Origin: Sphingomonas radiodurans
GTDB lineage: Bacteria; Pseudomonadota; Alphaproteobacteria; Sphingomonadales; Sphingomonadaceae
Assembly: GCF_020866845.1 (NCBI RefSeq)
Contig: NZ_CP086594.1
Location: forward strand, 3,252,001-3,316,000
Direction: 5' to 3'
Length of the DNA stretch: 64,000 bases
The position numbers were made by a program, and so were the translations under genes. Of this stretch, positions 34,301 through 41,780 are shown piece after piece. The notes under the pieces are model-generated. The model was not told the origin of the DNA. It made no database searches and worked only from the letters and a program-made list of their open reading frames with translations. Within the stretch, counting starts at the first letter, position 1. Each line of letters begins with the position of its first letter.

Positions 34301-34402
34301 TTCTCCCCTTCAGGGGAGAGGGTTGGGAGAGGGGCAGGGCGGGAACGGTCGGTGTACTAGCACTGCCCTCTCCCCGGCCCTCTCCCCTGAAGGGGAAAGG
34401 GA
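34301..34402. repeat. Inverted repeat with CTCCCCTTCAGGGGAGAG ends
   Basis: Palindromic units CTCCCCTTCAGGGGAGAG and CTCTCCCCTGAAGGGG lie at the ends, with GAGAGGGGCAG/CTGCCCTCTC pairing inside. It fills the gap between the acyl-CoA dehydrogenase stop and the next SDR start, so that gene may have its own expression control. Confidence 0.7.
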
Positions 34403-34404
34403 GT

Positions 34405-35172
34405 ATGGCGCGTAGCATCTTCATCACTGGCGGCGCATCGGGAATCGGCCTCGCCGCCGCGCGCCGCTTTTGGCGCGAGGGCTGGACCGTTGGGATCGGC
34501 GATATCGACGAGCCCGGCATGGCGCGCGTCGCCGACGAACTCAGCGCCTACACCGTGCGGCTCGACGTGCGCGACCGCGCGCAATGGGCGGCAGCGCTCA
34601 GCGGGTTCATCGCGCACGCGGGCAAGCTCGACGTGCTGCTCAACAATGCGGGGATCGCGCGCTACGGCATGTTCGAGGACGTGACGCCCGACGAGTCCGA
34701 TCTTCAGATCGACATCAACGTGAAAGGCGTAATCAACGGCGCCTATGCCGCGCTGCCGCACCTCAAGGCGACGCGCGGGAGCCGGCTGATCAACGTCGCT
34801 TCGGTTGCGGGAATCGTCGGGTCGCCCGGGCTCGCGGTGTATTCCGCGACCAAGCATGCGGTGCGCGGGCTTTCCGAAGCGCTCGATGCGGAATTCACGC
34901 GCCACGGCGTCGATGTCGCCTGCGTCATGCCGTTCTTCGTCGAGACGCCGATTCTCGATGCCGGATCCAAGGGCAGCAACCGCACGATCCGCGATGCGAT
35001 CGGCAAGTCACCGGTCTACACGGTGCAGGACGCCGCCGACGTGATCTGGCGCGCGGCGCATGGGCGCGATCGCGAGTATATCGTCGGCAAGGCGGGCCGG
35101 CAGGCGAGTTTCGCACGGCGGTTCATGCCGAACCGGCTGCGCAAGCGGATGAAGGCCGCGTTCGCGGGATAG
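34405..35172 (+). CDS. SDR family oxidoreductase
   Basis: 255-residue SDR: TGGASGIG at 8-15, IGDIDEPG after the second strand, NNAGIARYG, the serine in NVASVAGI, and VYSATKHAV as YxxxK. The long C-terminus ends in a basic helix (RFMPNRLRKRMKAAF), a feature of membrane-associated or lipid-acting members. Third SDR of this region. It starts 2 bases after a palindromic repeat and GGGAAAGGGAGT precedes the ATG. Immediately convergent with nth. Substrate unknown. Confidence 0.87.
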   Translation: MARSIFITGGASGIGLAAARRFWREGWTVGIGDIDEPGMARVADELSAYTVRLDVRDRAQWAAALSGFIAHAGKLDVLLNNAGIARYGMFEDVTPDESDLQIDINVKGVINGAYAALPHLKATRGSRLINVASVAGIVGSPGLAVYSATKHAVRGLSEALDAEFTRHGVDVACVMPFFVETPILDAGSKGSNRTIRDAIGKSPVYTVQDAADVIWRAAHGRDREYIVGKAGRQASFARRFMPNRLRKRMKAAFAG

Positions 35173-35826
35173 TCACGCGCGGCTGGCGGCGGGCGCCGGA
35201 GTCTTCGGTTTGTACGCACACAGATCCGCCACCGCGCACCGCCAGCATTCCGGCCGCCGCGCCTTGCACACGTAGCGCCCGTGCAGGATCAGCCAGTGGT
35301 GCGCGTGGAGCCGGAACGGCTGCGGCACCGCCTTCTCGAGCTTCAGCTCCACCACGAGCGGCGTCTTGCCCTTGGCCAGCCCGGTGCGATTGCCGAGCCG
35401 GAACAGATGCGTATCGACCGCGAAGGTCTCCACCCCGAACGCGACGTTCATCACCACATTGGCAGTCTTTCGCCCGACCCCGGCCAGCGCTTCGAGCGCA
35501 TCGCGATCCGCCGGCACCTCGCCGCCGTGGCGATCCACCAGCGCCTGGCTCAGCGCGATCACGTTCTTCGCCTTTGCGTTGAACAGCCCGATCGTCTTGA
35601 TGTGCTCCTTCAGCCCGGCCTCGCCGAGCGCGAGCATCTGCGCCGGTGTCGTCACCTCGGCGAATAGCCGCCGCGTCGCCTTGTTTACCCCGGCATCGGT
35701 CGCTTGCGCCGACAGCACCACTGCGACGAGCAACTGATACGTGTTGCCCGACTCGAGCTCGGTTTCGGGATGCGGATTGGCTTCGGCGAGGCGGCGAAAA
35801 AATTCGAAGATGTCGGCTTTATTCAT
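35173..35826 (-). CDS. nth: Endonuclease III (DNA glycosylase/AP lyase)
   Basis: Base-excision repair enzyme removing oxidised pyrimidines. The 217-residue protein has the helix-hairpin-helix LAGVGRKTANVVMNVAFG with the catalytic lysine, the catalytic aspartate in FAVDTHLFRLGNR, and the [4Fe-4S] cluster motif C-x6-C-x2-C-x5-C in CKARRPECWRCAVADLC near the C-terminus. It abuts the SDR gene convergently and lies downstream of dapB on the same strand, 18 bases apart, so the two are probably one transcript. Confidence 0.95.
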   Translation of the reverse strand: MNKADIFEFFRRLAEANPHPETELESGNTYQLLVAVVLSAQATDAGVNKATRRLFAEVTTPAQMLALGEAGLKEHIKTIGLFNAKAKNVIALSQALVDRHGGEVPADRDALEALAGVGRKTANVVMNVAFGVETFAVDTHLFRLGNRTGLAKGKTPLVVELKLEKAVPQPFRLHAHHWLILHGRYVCKARRPECWRCAVADLCAYKPKTPAPAASRA

Positions 35827-35844
35827 GCGGCCTTCTTCATGGCC

Positions 35845-36573
35845 TCAAAGCCCGAGCACCTCGGTCATGCCATAGCGACCGGCGGGCTTGTCGGCGAGCC
35901 ACATCGCGGCCTTCACCGCGCCGCGCGCGAAGATCGTGCGATCCTCGCCGCGATGGCCGAGCTCGATTCGCTCGCCCTCGCCGGCGAATACCACCATGTG
36001 ATCGCCCACCACGCTGCCACCGCGCAGCGAGGCGAAGCCGATCGTGCCTTCAGTGCGCGCGCCGACGAGGCCCGCGCGGCTGTCGACACGTTCCTCGCCC
36101 AGCGTGGTGCCGCGTCCTTGCGCTGCCGATTCGCCCAGCAGCAGCGCAGTGCCGGACGGCGCATCGACCTTGTGGCGATGATGCATCTCGACGATCTCGA
36201 TGTCCCATTCCGGCCCGAGCCGTTGCGCCGCTTCGCGCACCAGAATGCTGAGCAGCGTGACGCCGAGCGAGGTATTGCCGGTCTGCAGCACCGCGACCGA
36301 TCCGGCCGCGCGATCGATCAGCGCATGATGCGTCGCGTTGAGCCCGGTCGTGCCGATCACGATCGGCGTGCGTGCAGCGACCGCGGCCGCGAGGTGCGAT
36401 TCGAGCGCGGCGGGGGTCGAGAAGTCGACCAGCACGTCGGCGTCATGCGCCAATGCGGTCGGATCGCCCCCTGCATCGACCCCGCCGGCGACATCCGCGC
36501 CCTCGGTTTCGACGATGGTGGCGATGGCGCGACCCATTCGACCCGCGCTTCCGTAGATCCCGATTGCGGTCAT
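35845..36573 (-). CDS. dapB: 4-Hydroxy-tetrahydrodipicolinate reductase
   Basis: NAD(P)H-dependent reductase of the lysine/diaminopimelate pathway. The 242-residue protein has the nucleotide loop YGSAGRMG (7-14), DVLVDFSTPAA, GTTGLN, and the active-site EMHHRHKVDAPSGTAL carrying the catalytic histidine and lysine. The start MTAIGIYGS at 36573 is fixed by the Rossmann fold beginning; longer in-frame reading is spurious. Divergent from the sirtuin gene. Confidence 0.95.
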   Translation of the reverse strand: MTAIGIYGSAGRMGRAIATIVETEGADVAGGVDAGGDPTALAHDADVLVDFSTPAALESHLAAAVAARTPIVIGTTGLNATHHALIDRAAGSVAVLQTGNTSLGVTLLSILVREAAQRLGPEWDIEIVEMHHRHKVDAPSGTALLLGESAAQGRGTTLGEERVDSRAGLVGARTEGTIGFASLRGGSVVGDHMVVFAGEGERIELGHRGEDRTIFARGAVKAAMWLADKPAGRYGMTEVLGL

Positions 36574-36666
36574 GGATATCCTTCGGTGATCGATCCTCGT
36601 CCCGATACCGTCCGGTAACCGCGCCGTCGAGTAGCCACGCCGTCGCTTCGTCCATGATCTTGCCTT

Positions 36667-37380
36667 ATGATCCGCACCATGGCCGACTACCGCAATATCG
36701 TGATTCTGACCGGCGCGGGCATCTCGGCCGAGAGCGGCCTTGCCACCTTCCGCGGGCCCGGCGGGCTGTGGGAGGGGCATCGCGTCGAGGACGTCTGCAC
36801 GCCCGAGGCGCTGGCGCACGATCCGGCGCTGGTGCATCGCTTCTACGATCTGCGCCGCGCCGCGCTGGCCGCGGTCGCGCCCAATGCGGCACACGCAGCC
36901 TTGGCGCGGCTCGATGCAGAATGGCCGGGTGAACTGCTGATCGTCACGCAGAACGTCGATGATCTGCACGAGCGCGCCGGAACTGGGCGGTTGCTTCACA
37001 TGCACGGCGAGCTCACGTCGGCCTTGTGCGCCGCCTGCGACGCGCGGGTCAGCTGGCCGGGAGACTTGCCGCCCAAGACGCCTTGCGCGGCGTGTGGTGC
37101 GCCGGCGCTGCGGCCCGACATCGTCTTCTTCGGCGAGATGCCGTACCAGATGGAACGGATCGAACGCGCACTCGCGGCGTGCGACCTGTTCGTCTCGATC
37201 GGCACCTCGGGGGCGGTGTATCCGGCGGCCGGGTTCGTCCAGACCGCGCGCCATTACGGGGCGGAGACGCTGGAATTGAACCTCGAGCCGTCGGGCGGGA
37301 GTGGCTGGTTCGGCGAAAGCCGGCTGGGGCCGGCGGGCGTACTGGTGCCGGCTTGGGTGGACGAAGTGCTGGCGCGTTAG
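36667..37380 (+). CDS. cobB: NAD-dependent protein deacylase (class III sirtuin, CobB/SIRT5-like)
   Basis: 237-residue sirtuin removing acyl groups from lysines using NAD+. Seen: GAGISAESGLATFRG (NAD binding), QNVDDLHERAG, the catalytic H113 in HMHGEL, and zinc cysteines C121, C124, C140 and C143. Tyr60 and Arg63 in RFYDLRRA match the Y-x-x-R pair that binds succinyl or malonyl groups in SIRT5 and CobB, so desuccinylase activity is predicted. Two starts are possible: 36667 and 36679 (MADYRN). Confidence 0.9.
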   Translation: MIRTMADYRNIVILTGAGISAESGLATFRGPGGLWEGHRVEDVCTPEALAHDPALVHRFYDLRRAALAAVAPNAAHAALARLDAEWPGELLIVTQNVDDLHERAGTGRLLHMHGELTSALCAACDARVSWPGDLPPKTPCAACGAPALRPDIVFFGEMPYQMERIERALAACDLFVSIGTSGAVYPAAGFVQTARHYGAETLELNLEPSGGSGWFGESRLGPAGVLVPAWVDEVLAR

Positions 37381-37399
37381 CCCTGCAAACCGACGAGCG

Positions 37400-38290
37400 T
37401 CATTCCACCCAATCAAGCCCGATGTCGCGATAGACGCTGCGGTCTTCGTCCCAGCCCGGCTTCACCTTCACATGCAGATACAGATGCACCGGCCGGTCGA
37501 GCAGTAGCGCCAGCTCCGCCCGTGCGCGCGCGCTGATCTCCTTGATGCGCGTGCCGCCCTTGCCGAGCACGATCGCGCGCTGCGTCGGTCGTTCGACCAG
37601 GATCTGCTGGTGGATCTCCGCCGCGCCGTCTTCGCGATCTACGAACTTCTCGGTCTCGACCGTGGCGGCATAGGGCAGTTCGGCGTGGAGCTGCAGGTAA
37701 AGCTGCTCGCGCGTCACTTCGGCGGCGAGGGTTCGTTCGGTGGCGTCGGAGGTCTGGTCCTCAGGGAAATGCCACGGGCCTTCGGGCATTTCGGCGGCGA
37801 GCGAGCGCTTCAGCTCGGGCAGACCGTCGCCGGTCGATGCGCTGACGAAGAAGGTGTGGGCGAACTGGACCTGCGCATTAAGCTTCTCGGCGTGGAGCAG
37901 CAGCTTGGGCTTGTCGGCGAGATCGACCTTGTTGAGGATGAGGTACTTGGTCTCGGGTCGATCGACGATCCGCGCGGCGATATCGGTCACTTTCGCGCCG
38001 AGCCCGCCCTTCGCATCCACCACCAGCGCGAGCACGTCGGCGCCCTCGGCCCCGCCCCAGGCGGCGGCGACCATCGCGCGATCGAAGCGGCGCTTGGGAT
38101 CGAAGATGCCGGGGGTATCGACGAGCAGGAGCTGCGTATCCTCCTCCATGGCCACGCCGAGCAGCCGGACACGTGTCGTCTGCGCCTTCGGGCTGACGAT
38201 CGCGACCTTCTGCCCGACGAGCGCATTGACGAGCGTGGACTTGCCGGCGTTGGGGGCGCCGAGCACGGCGACGAGGCCGCAACGGGTCAT
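37400..38290 (-). CDS. era: GTPase Era (ribosome assembly)
   Basis: 296-residue GTPase for 16S rRNA maturation and 30S assembly. The Walker A loop is GAPNAGKST (11-19); DTPGIFDP and NKVDLADK are G3 and G4. The C-terminal KH domain contains AIVLGKGGTRIKEIS. It is the last gene of the lepB-rnc-era operon; a 218-base gap holding inverted repeats separates it from rnc. Confidence 0.96.
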   Translation of the reverse strand: MTRCGLVAVLGAPNAGKSTLVNALVGQKVAIVSPKAQTTRVRLLGVAMEEDTQLLLVDTPGIFDPKRRFDRAMVAAAWGGAEGADVLALVVDAKGGLGAKVTDIAARIVDRPETKYLILNKVDLADKPKLLLHAEKLNAQVQFAHTFFVSASTGDGLPELKRSLAAEMPEGPWHFPEDQTSDATERTLAAEVTREQLYLQLHAELPYAATVETEKFVDREDGAAEIHQQILVERPTQRAIVLGKGGTRIKEISARARAELALLLDRPVHLYLHVKVKPGWDEDRSVYRDIGLDWVE

Positions 38291-38320
38291 TCTAATTCCT
38301 TGGTTGGGATAGTCCCCATA

Positions 38321-38347
38321 CCGTTCGTCCCGAGCATCGTCGAGGGA
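38321..38347. repeat. Single arm of the CCGTTCGT repeat family
   Basis: CCGTTCGTCCCGAGCATCG followed by TCGAGGGA is one half of the element found complete at 4042-4123 and 8629-8706. It lies in the rnc-era gap beside a larger hairpin. Confidence 0.6.
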
Positions 38348-38362
38348 AGAGGCTTAGGCAAA

Positions 38363-38498
38363 TCCTCCCTGGAACGGGGAGGGGGACCAGCCGCAGGCTG
38401 GTGGAGGGGCTGGCTTGGCGTAACCGTGCGGCCACGCCAGCCCCTCCACCACCGCCTTTGGCGGCGGTCCCCCTCCCCGAGCGGAGCTCAGGGAGGAT
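38363..38498. repeat. Large compound inverted repeat between rnc and era
   Basis: TCCTCCCTGGAACGGGGAGGGGGACC at the left is complementary to GGTCCCCCTCCCCGAGCGG...GGGAGGA at the right; an inner GGTGGAGGGGCTGGC/GCCAGCCCCTCCACC pair closes the loop. It lies inside the lepB-rnc-era operon and could be an RNase III target or a partial terminator. Confidence 0.72.
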
Positions 38499-38508
38499 CT
38501 GGAAGAGA

Positions 38509-39198
38509 CTAAACCTTCCGCTTCTTTGGAATCGGCACGCTCACCTCGCGCAACAGCGCCGTCGCCGCTGCGGTTTCCGCCTCTTGCTTGCTGCCGCCCT
38601 CGGCCGTCGCCTCGGCGAGCTTCGGGATCGAGGCTTTCACCGTGAACCGCGGCGCATGCCCCGGCCCCGACCGCTCGACCACCTCGTAACAGGGCGGCTT
38701 GCGTTGATTTGCCGCGGCCCATTCCTGCAGCGCGGACTTGGGATGCTGCGGCGCGGTCTCCGCGGCGTGGAGCCGCTCGGACCACAAGCGGCGGATCAGC
38801 GTGCGCGCCGGATCCAGCCCGGCATCTCGGAACAACGCACCAAGCAGCGCCTCCATCACGTCGCCAAGCACATTATCGCTGTCGCCGGCGCCGTCGTCGC
38901 GCGCCTGCTTGCCCAACCGCAGGTGCGCGGGGACGCCGATCTCGCGCGCTACCTCGGCACAGATGGCGCCTGTGACCAGCGCGTTGAAGCGCTTCGAGAG
39001 TGCACCCTCAGGCTCCCCCGGAAAGGTCTCGAACAGCCATTCTGCCATTGCGAGCCCGAGCACGCGGTCGCCGAGAAATTCCAGCCGCTCGTAATGCACC
39101 TCGCCACGGCTGGCGTGGGTGAGGGCGCGTTCCCAGTCGGCGAGATCGCGCGGTTCGTGATCGAACGTGAGCGCGATCCAGGCCGCGAGATCAGTCAA
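38509..39198 (-). CDS. rnc: Ribonuclease III
   Basis: 229-residue double-stranded RNA endonuclease for rRNA and mRNA processing. The signature ERLEFLGDRVLGL is at about residues 37-49 with the catalytic acidic residues, followed by a second conserved site in GDVMEALLGALF. The C-terminal half is a double-stranded RNA-binding domain (KSALQEWAAANQRKPPCYEV...). The start overlaps the lepB stop by 8 bases, giving translational coupling. Confidence 0.96.
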   Translation of the reverse strand: MTDLAAWIALTFDHEPRDLADWERALTHASRGEVHYERLEFLGDRVLGLAMAEWLFETFPGEPEGALSKRFNALVTGAICAEVAREIGVPAHLRLGKQARDDGAGDSDNVLGDVMEALLGALFRDAGLDPARTLIRRLWSERLHAAETAPQHPKSALQEWAAANQRKPPCYEVVERSGPGHAPRFTVKASIPKLAEATAEGGSKQEAETAAATALLREVSVPIPKKRKV

Positions 39199-40054
39199 AG
39201 CCGCGCCCCAGCCGGTCCCACCGCGCAGCGGTGATCCAGGTCCATGGCAGCAGCCAGTTGGCAGATCCGTCGGTCGACCAGAAGATGATCACTGCCTTGC
39301 CCTGCACGCGATCGAGCGGGATGAAGCCCATGCCCTGCGGCTGGCCGGGCAGCGCTTCGTCGGACGAGGGAAAGCGGCTGTCAGCCGAATCGTCGCGATT
39401 GTCGCCCATCAGGAACACGTTGCCAGCCGGTACGGTGTAGAGCGCGGTATCGTCGGCGTCCGGTATGTAGCGTTGATCGAGCACGTCGTAGCTGCGCCCG
39501 CCCGGCAGCGTCTCGCGGAAACGCGGGATGCGGCAGGTCGCGGTGCCGGCCGCGGACTGGATGAACTCAGCATCGCATTCACGCGCGCTGAAGTTGGGCG
39601 AGAGCGGCACGATGAAATCGGCGACGCGCTGCTTGGGGATCGCCTGGCCGTTGAGGATCAACTGCCCCTGCCGCATCTGGATGGTATCGCCCGGCAGGCC
39701 GATCACGCGCTTGATCACGTCATGGTCGTCGGGCGCCTTGGAGCGGAACACCACCGTGTCGCCGCGCGCGGGAACGCTAGCGAAGACGCGCCCCGGCACG
39801 GGCGGAACGCCGAACGGCATCGACCAGCGCGAATAGCCATAGTTCCACTTCGAAACGAACAGATAGTCCCCGATCAATAGCCGCGGGAGCATCGATTCGG
39901 ACGGAATCGAAAAGGGCGCGAAGACGAAGCTGCGGAACAACCACACGATTAGCGCGAGCTTCAGCAGGAAGCGGATCGTCTCCGACAGTTCCGATCTCTT
40001 CGCCGGCGGCGGCGCAGAGGCAGGGGGGCGGGTAGCGGTGTCGACTTCGGCCAT
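39191..40054 (-). CDS. lepB: Signal peptidase I
   Basis: 287-residue membrane peptidase that removes signal peptides of secreted proteins. One membrane helix (about 27-47) precedes the catalytic serine S54 in PSESMLP; the general-base lysine K115 is in VIKRVIGLPGD. The C-terminal GDNRDDSADSR is the family's last box. The ATG at 40054 is chosen; a longer frame to 40462 lacks a plausible N-terminus. First gene of the lepB-rnc-era operon and divergent from pgi. Confidence 0.95.
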   Translation of the reverse strand: MAEVDTATRPPASAPPPAKRSELSETIRFLLKLALIVWLFRSFVFAPFSIPSESMLPRLLIGDYLFVSKWNYGYSRWSMPFGVPPVPGRVFASVPARGDTVVFRSKAPDDHDVIKRVIGLPGDTIQMRQGQLILNGQAIPKQRVADFIVPLSPNFSARECDAEFIQSAAGTATCRIPRFRETLPGGRSYDVLDQRYIPDADDTALYTVPAGNVFLMGDNRDDSADSRFPSSDEALPGQPQGMGFIPLDRVQGKAVIIFWSTDGSANWLLPWTWITAARWDRLGRGFD

Positions 40055-40184
40055 GGCGCGCGGCGTCGCGCAAGCCACGCGGCGCGTCAAGCGGGGGAAC
40101 GTTCCACACCTAGTCCCGTTCGCGTCGAGCTTGTAAGCGACGCACGCCCTTCGACAGGTTCGGGGCAATTGAACGGAGCGCACC

Positions 40185-41678
40185 ATGGCCGACTGGTCGA
40201 CGATCGAAGCACTGCCGCAGACGAAGCTCGAACAGTTATTCGCCGATGATCCCGAGCGGCTTGCCAAGCTGTCGCTCGATGTCGCGGGGATCCACTTCGA
40301 CTGGTCGAAAACGCATCTGACGCGCGATGCGGTCGCCGCGTTCGAGGCATTGGCGAAGGAACAGGATCTCGCCGGCAAGCGCGAGGCGATGTTTTCTGGC
40401 GCCCACGTCAACACCACCGAGGACCGCCCGGTCGAGCACACCGCCGAACGCGGCGAGGGCAAGGCGGAAAGCGTCGCGCGCGCGGCCGAATATCATGCGC
40501 GCATGCGCGTGCTGGTCGACGCGATCGAGGCTGAGGCCTTCGGGCCGGTGCGGTATGTGATCCAGGTCGGGATCGGCGGATCGGCGCTTGGGCCGCATTT
40601 GCTGATCGACGCGCTCGGCCGTGACAGCGACCGATACGAGGTCGCGATCGTGTCGAACGTCGACGGCATCGCGCTCGACGACGTGTTCGACCGCTTCGAT
40701 CCGGCGACCACACTGCTGCTGATCGCGTCGAAGACGTTCACCACGACCGAGACGATGATGAACGCCGAAGGCGTAATCGCCTGGATGGAGGAATTCGGCG
40801 TCGAGGATCCCTACGGCCGCGTCATCGCGCTGACCGCGGCGCCTGAGAAGGCGGTCGAATGGGGCGTCGACGAAACCCGCGTGCTGCCATTCTCCGAAGG
40901 CGTCGGCGGGCGATATTCCTTGTGGTCGTCGATCGGCTTTCCGGCGGCGATCAAGCTCGGCTGGGATCAATTCGAAGAGCTCTTGGAAGGCGCGGCGGAG
41001 ATGGACCGTCACTTCCGCCTGACCGCGCTGCACGAAAATGCGCCGGCGCTCGCCGCCTTCGCCGACCTCTATTACACGCAGGTCCGCGGCTGCGAGACGC
41101 GCGCGCCGTTCGCCTATGACGAGCGACTGCGGCTGCTGCCCAGCTATCTCCAGCAACTCGAGATGGAATCGAACGGCAAGGGCGTGACGGCCGATGGCCA
41201 ACCGGTCGGCCGGGCGACCGCGCCGATCACCTGGGGCGGCGTCGGCACCGACGCGCAACACGCGGTGTTCCAATTGCTTCATCAGGGCACGCACCTCGTG
41301 CCGGTCGAATTCCTGGCCGTGATCGAGCCGGGCGATACGCTGCCCGACGAGCATCACCGCCAGTTGCTGCTCAACGCCTTCGCCCAAGGCGCGGCGCTGA
41401 TGGCGGGTCGCGCCAATGCGGACGACCCGGCGCGCGCTTACCCCGGCGACCGCCCGTCTTCGACCATCCTCCTCGACACGCTCGATGCGCGGACGCTGGG
41501 GGCGCTGATCGCCTTCTACGAGCATCGCGTCTTCGTGAACGGCGTGTTGCTGGGGATCAATTCGTTCGACCAGTTCGGCGTGGAACTGGGCAAGGAAATG
41601 GCCAAGGCTGCGGCGAAGGGCGGCGAGACGTTCGATCCGTCAACCGAGGATCTTATCCGGCGGGCGGGCCTGGCGTGA
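40185..41678 (+). CDS. pgi: Glucose-6-phosphate isomerase
   Basis: 497-residue isomerase interconverting glucose-6-phosphate and fructose-6-phosphate. Seen: the phosphosugar-binding IGIGGSALGPH, IASKTFTTTETM, GGRYSLWSSIGFP, WGGVGTDAQHAVFQLLHQGT, and the C-terminal RVFVNGVLLGINSFDQFGVELGK with the catalytic lysine. The total length is a little shorter than the E. coli enzyme. GAACGGAGCG precedes the ATG. A 130-base gap separates it from the divergent lepB gene. Confidence 0.96.
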   Translation: MADWSTIEALPQTKLEQLFADDPERLAKLSLDVAGIHFDWSKTHLTRDAVAAFEALAKEQDLAGKREAMFSGAHVNTTEDRPVEHTAERGEGKAESVARAAEYHARMRVLVDAIEAEAFGPVRYVIQVGIGGSALGPHLLIDALGRDSDRYEVAIVSNVDGIALDDVFDRFDPATTLLLIASKTFTTTETMMNAEGVIAWMEEFGVEDPYGRVIALTAAPEKAVEWGVDETRVLPFSEGVGGRYSLWSSIGFPAAIKLGWDQFEELLEGAAEMDRHFRLTALHENAPALAAFADLYYTQVRGCETRAPFAYDERLRLLPSYLQQLEMESNGKGVTADGQPVGRATAPITWGGVGTDAQHAVFQLLHQGTHLVPVEFLAVIEPGDTLPDEHHRQLLLNAFAQGAALMAGRANADDPARAYPGDRPSSTILLDTLDARTLGALIAFYEHRVFVNGVLLGINSFDQFGVELGKEMAKAAAKGGETFDPSTEDLIRRAGLA

Positions 41679-41780
41679 TTTGGGGCTCGTTATCCCGCTC
41701 CTTTACAGTGATCGGGATTTCGATCCTTTCGTCGAACATCTCGGGCTCATATCTGCGCTCGACCCCAGCGGAGTGAACTG

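Noticed and set aside
40097..40125. GTTC repeats upstream of pgi that might be a LexA box
   Set aside because: The two GTTC copies are 13 bases apart, not 7, so they do not form the operator.
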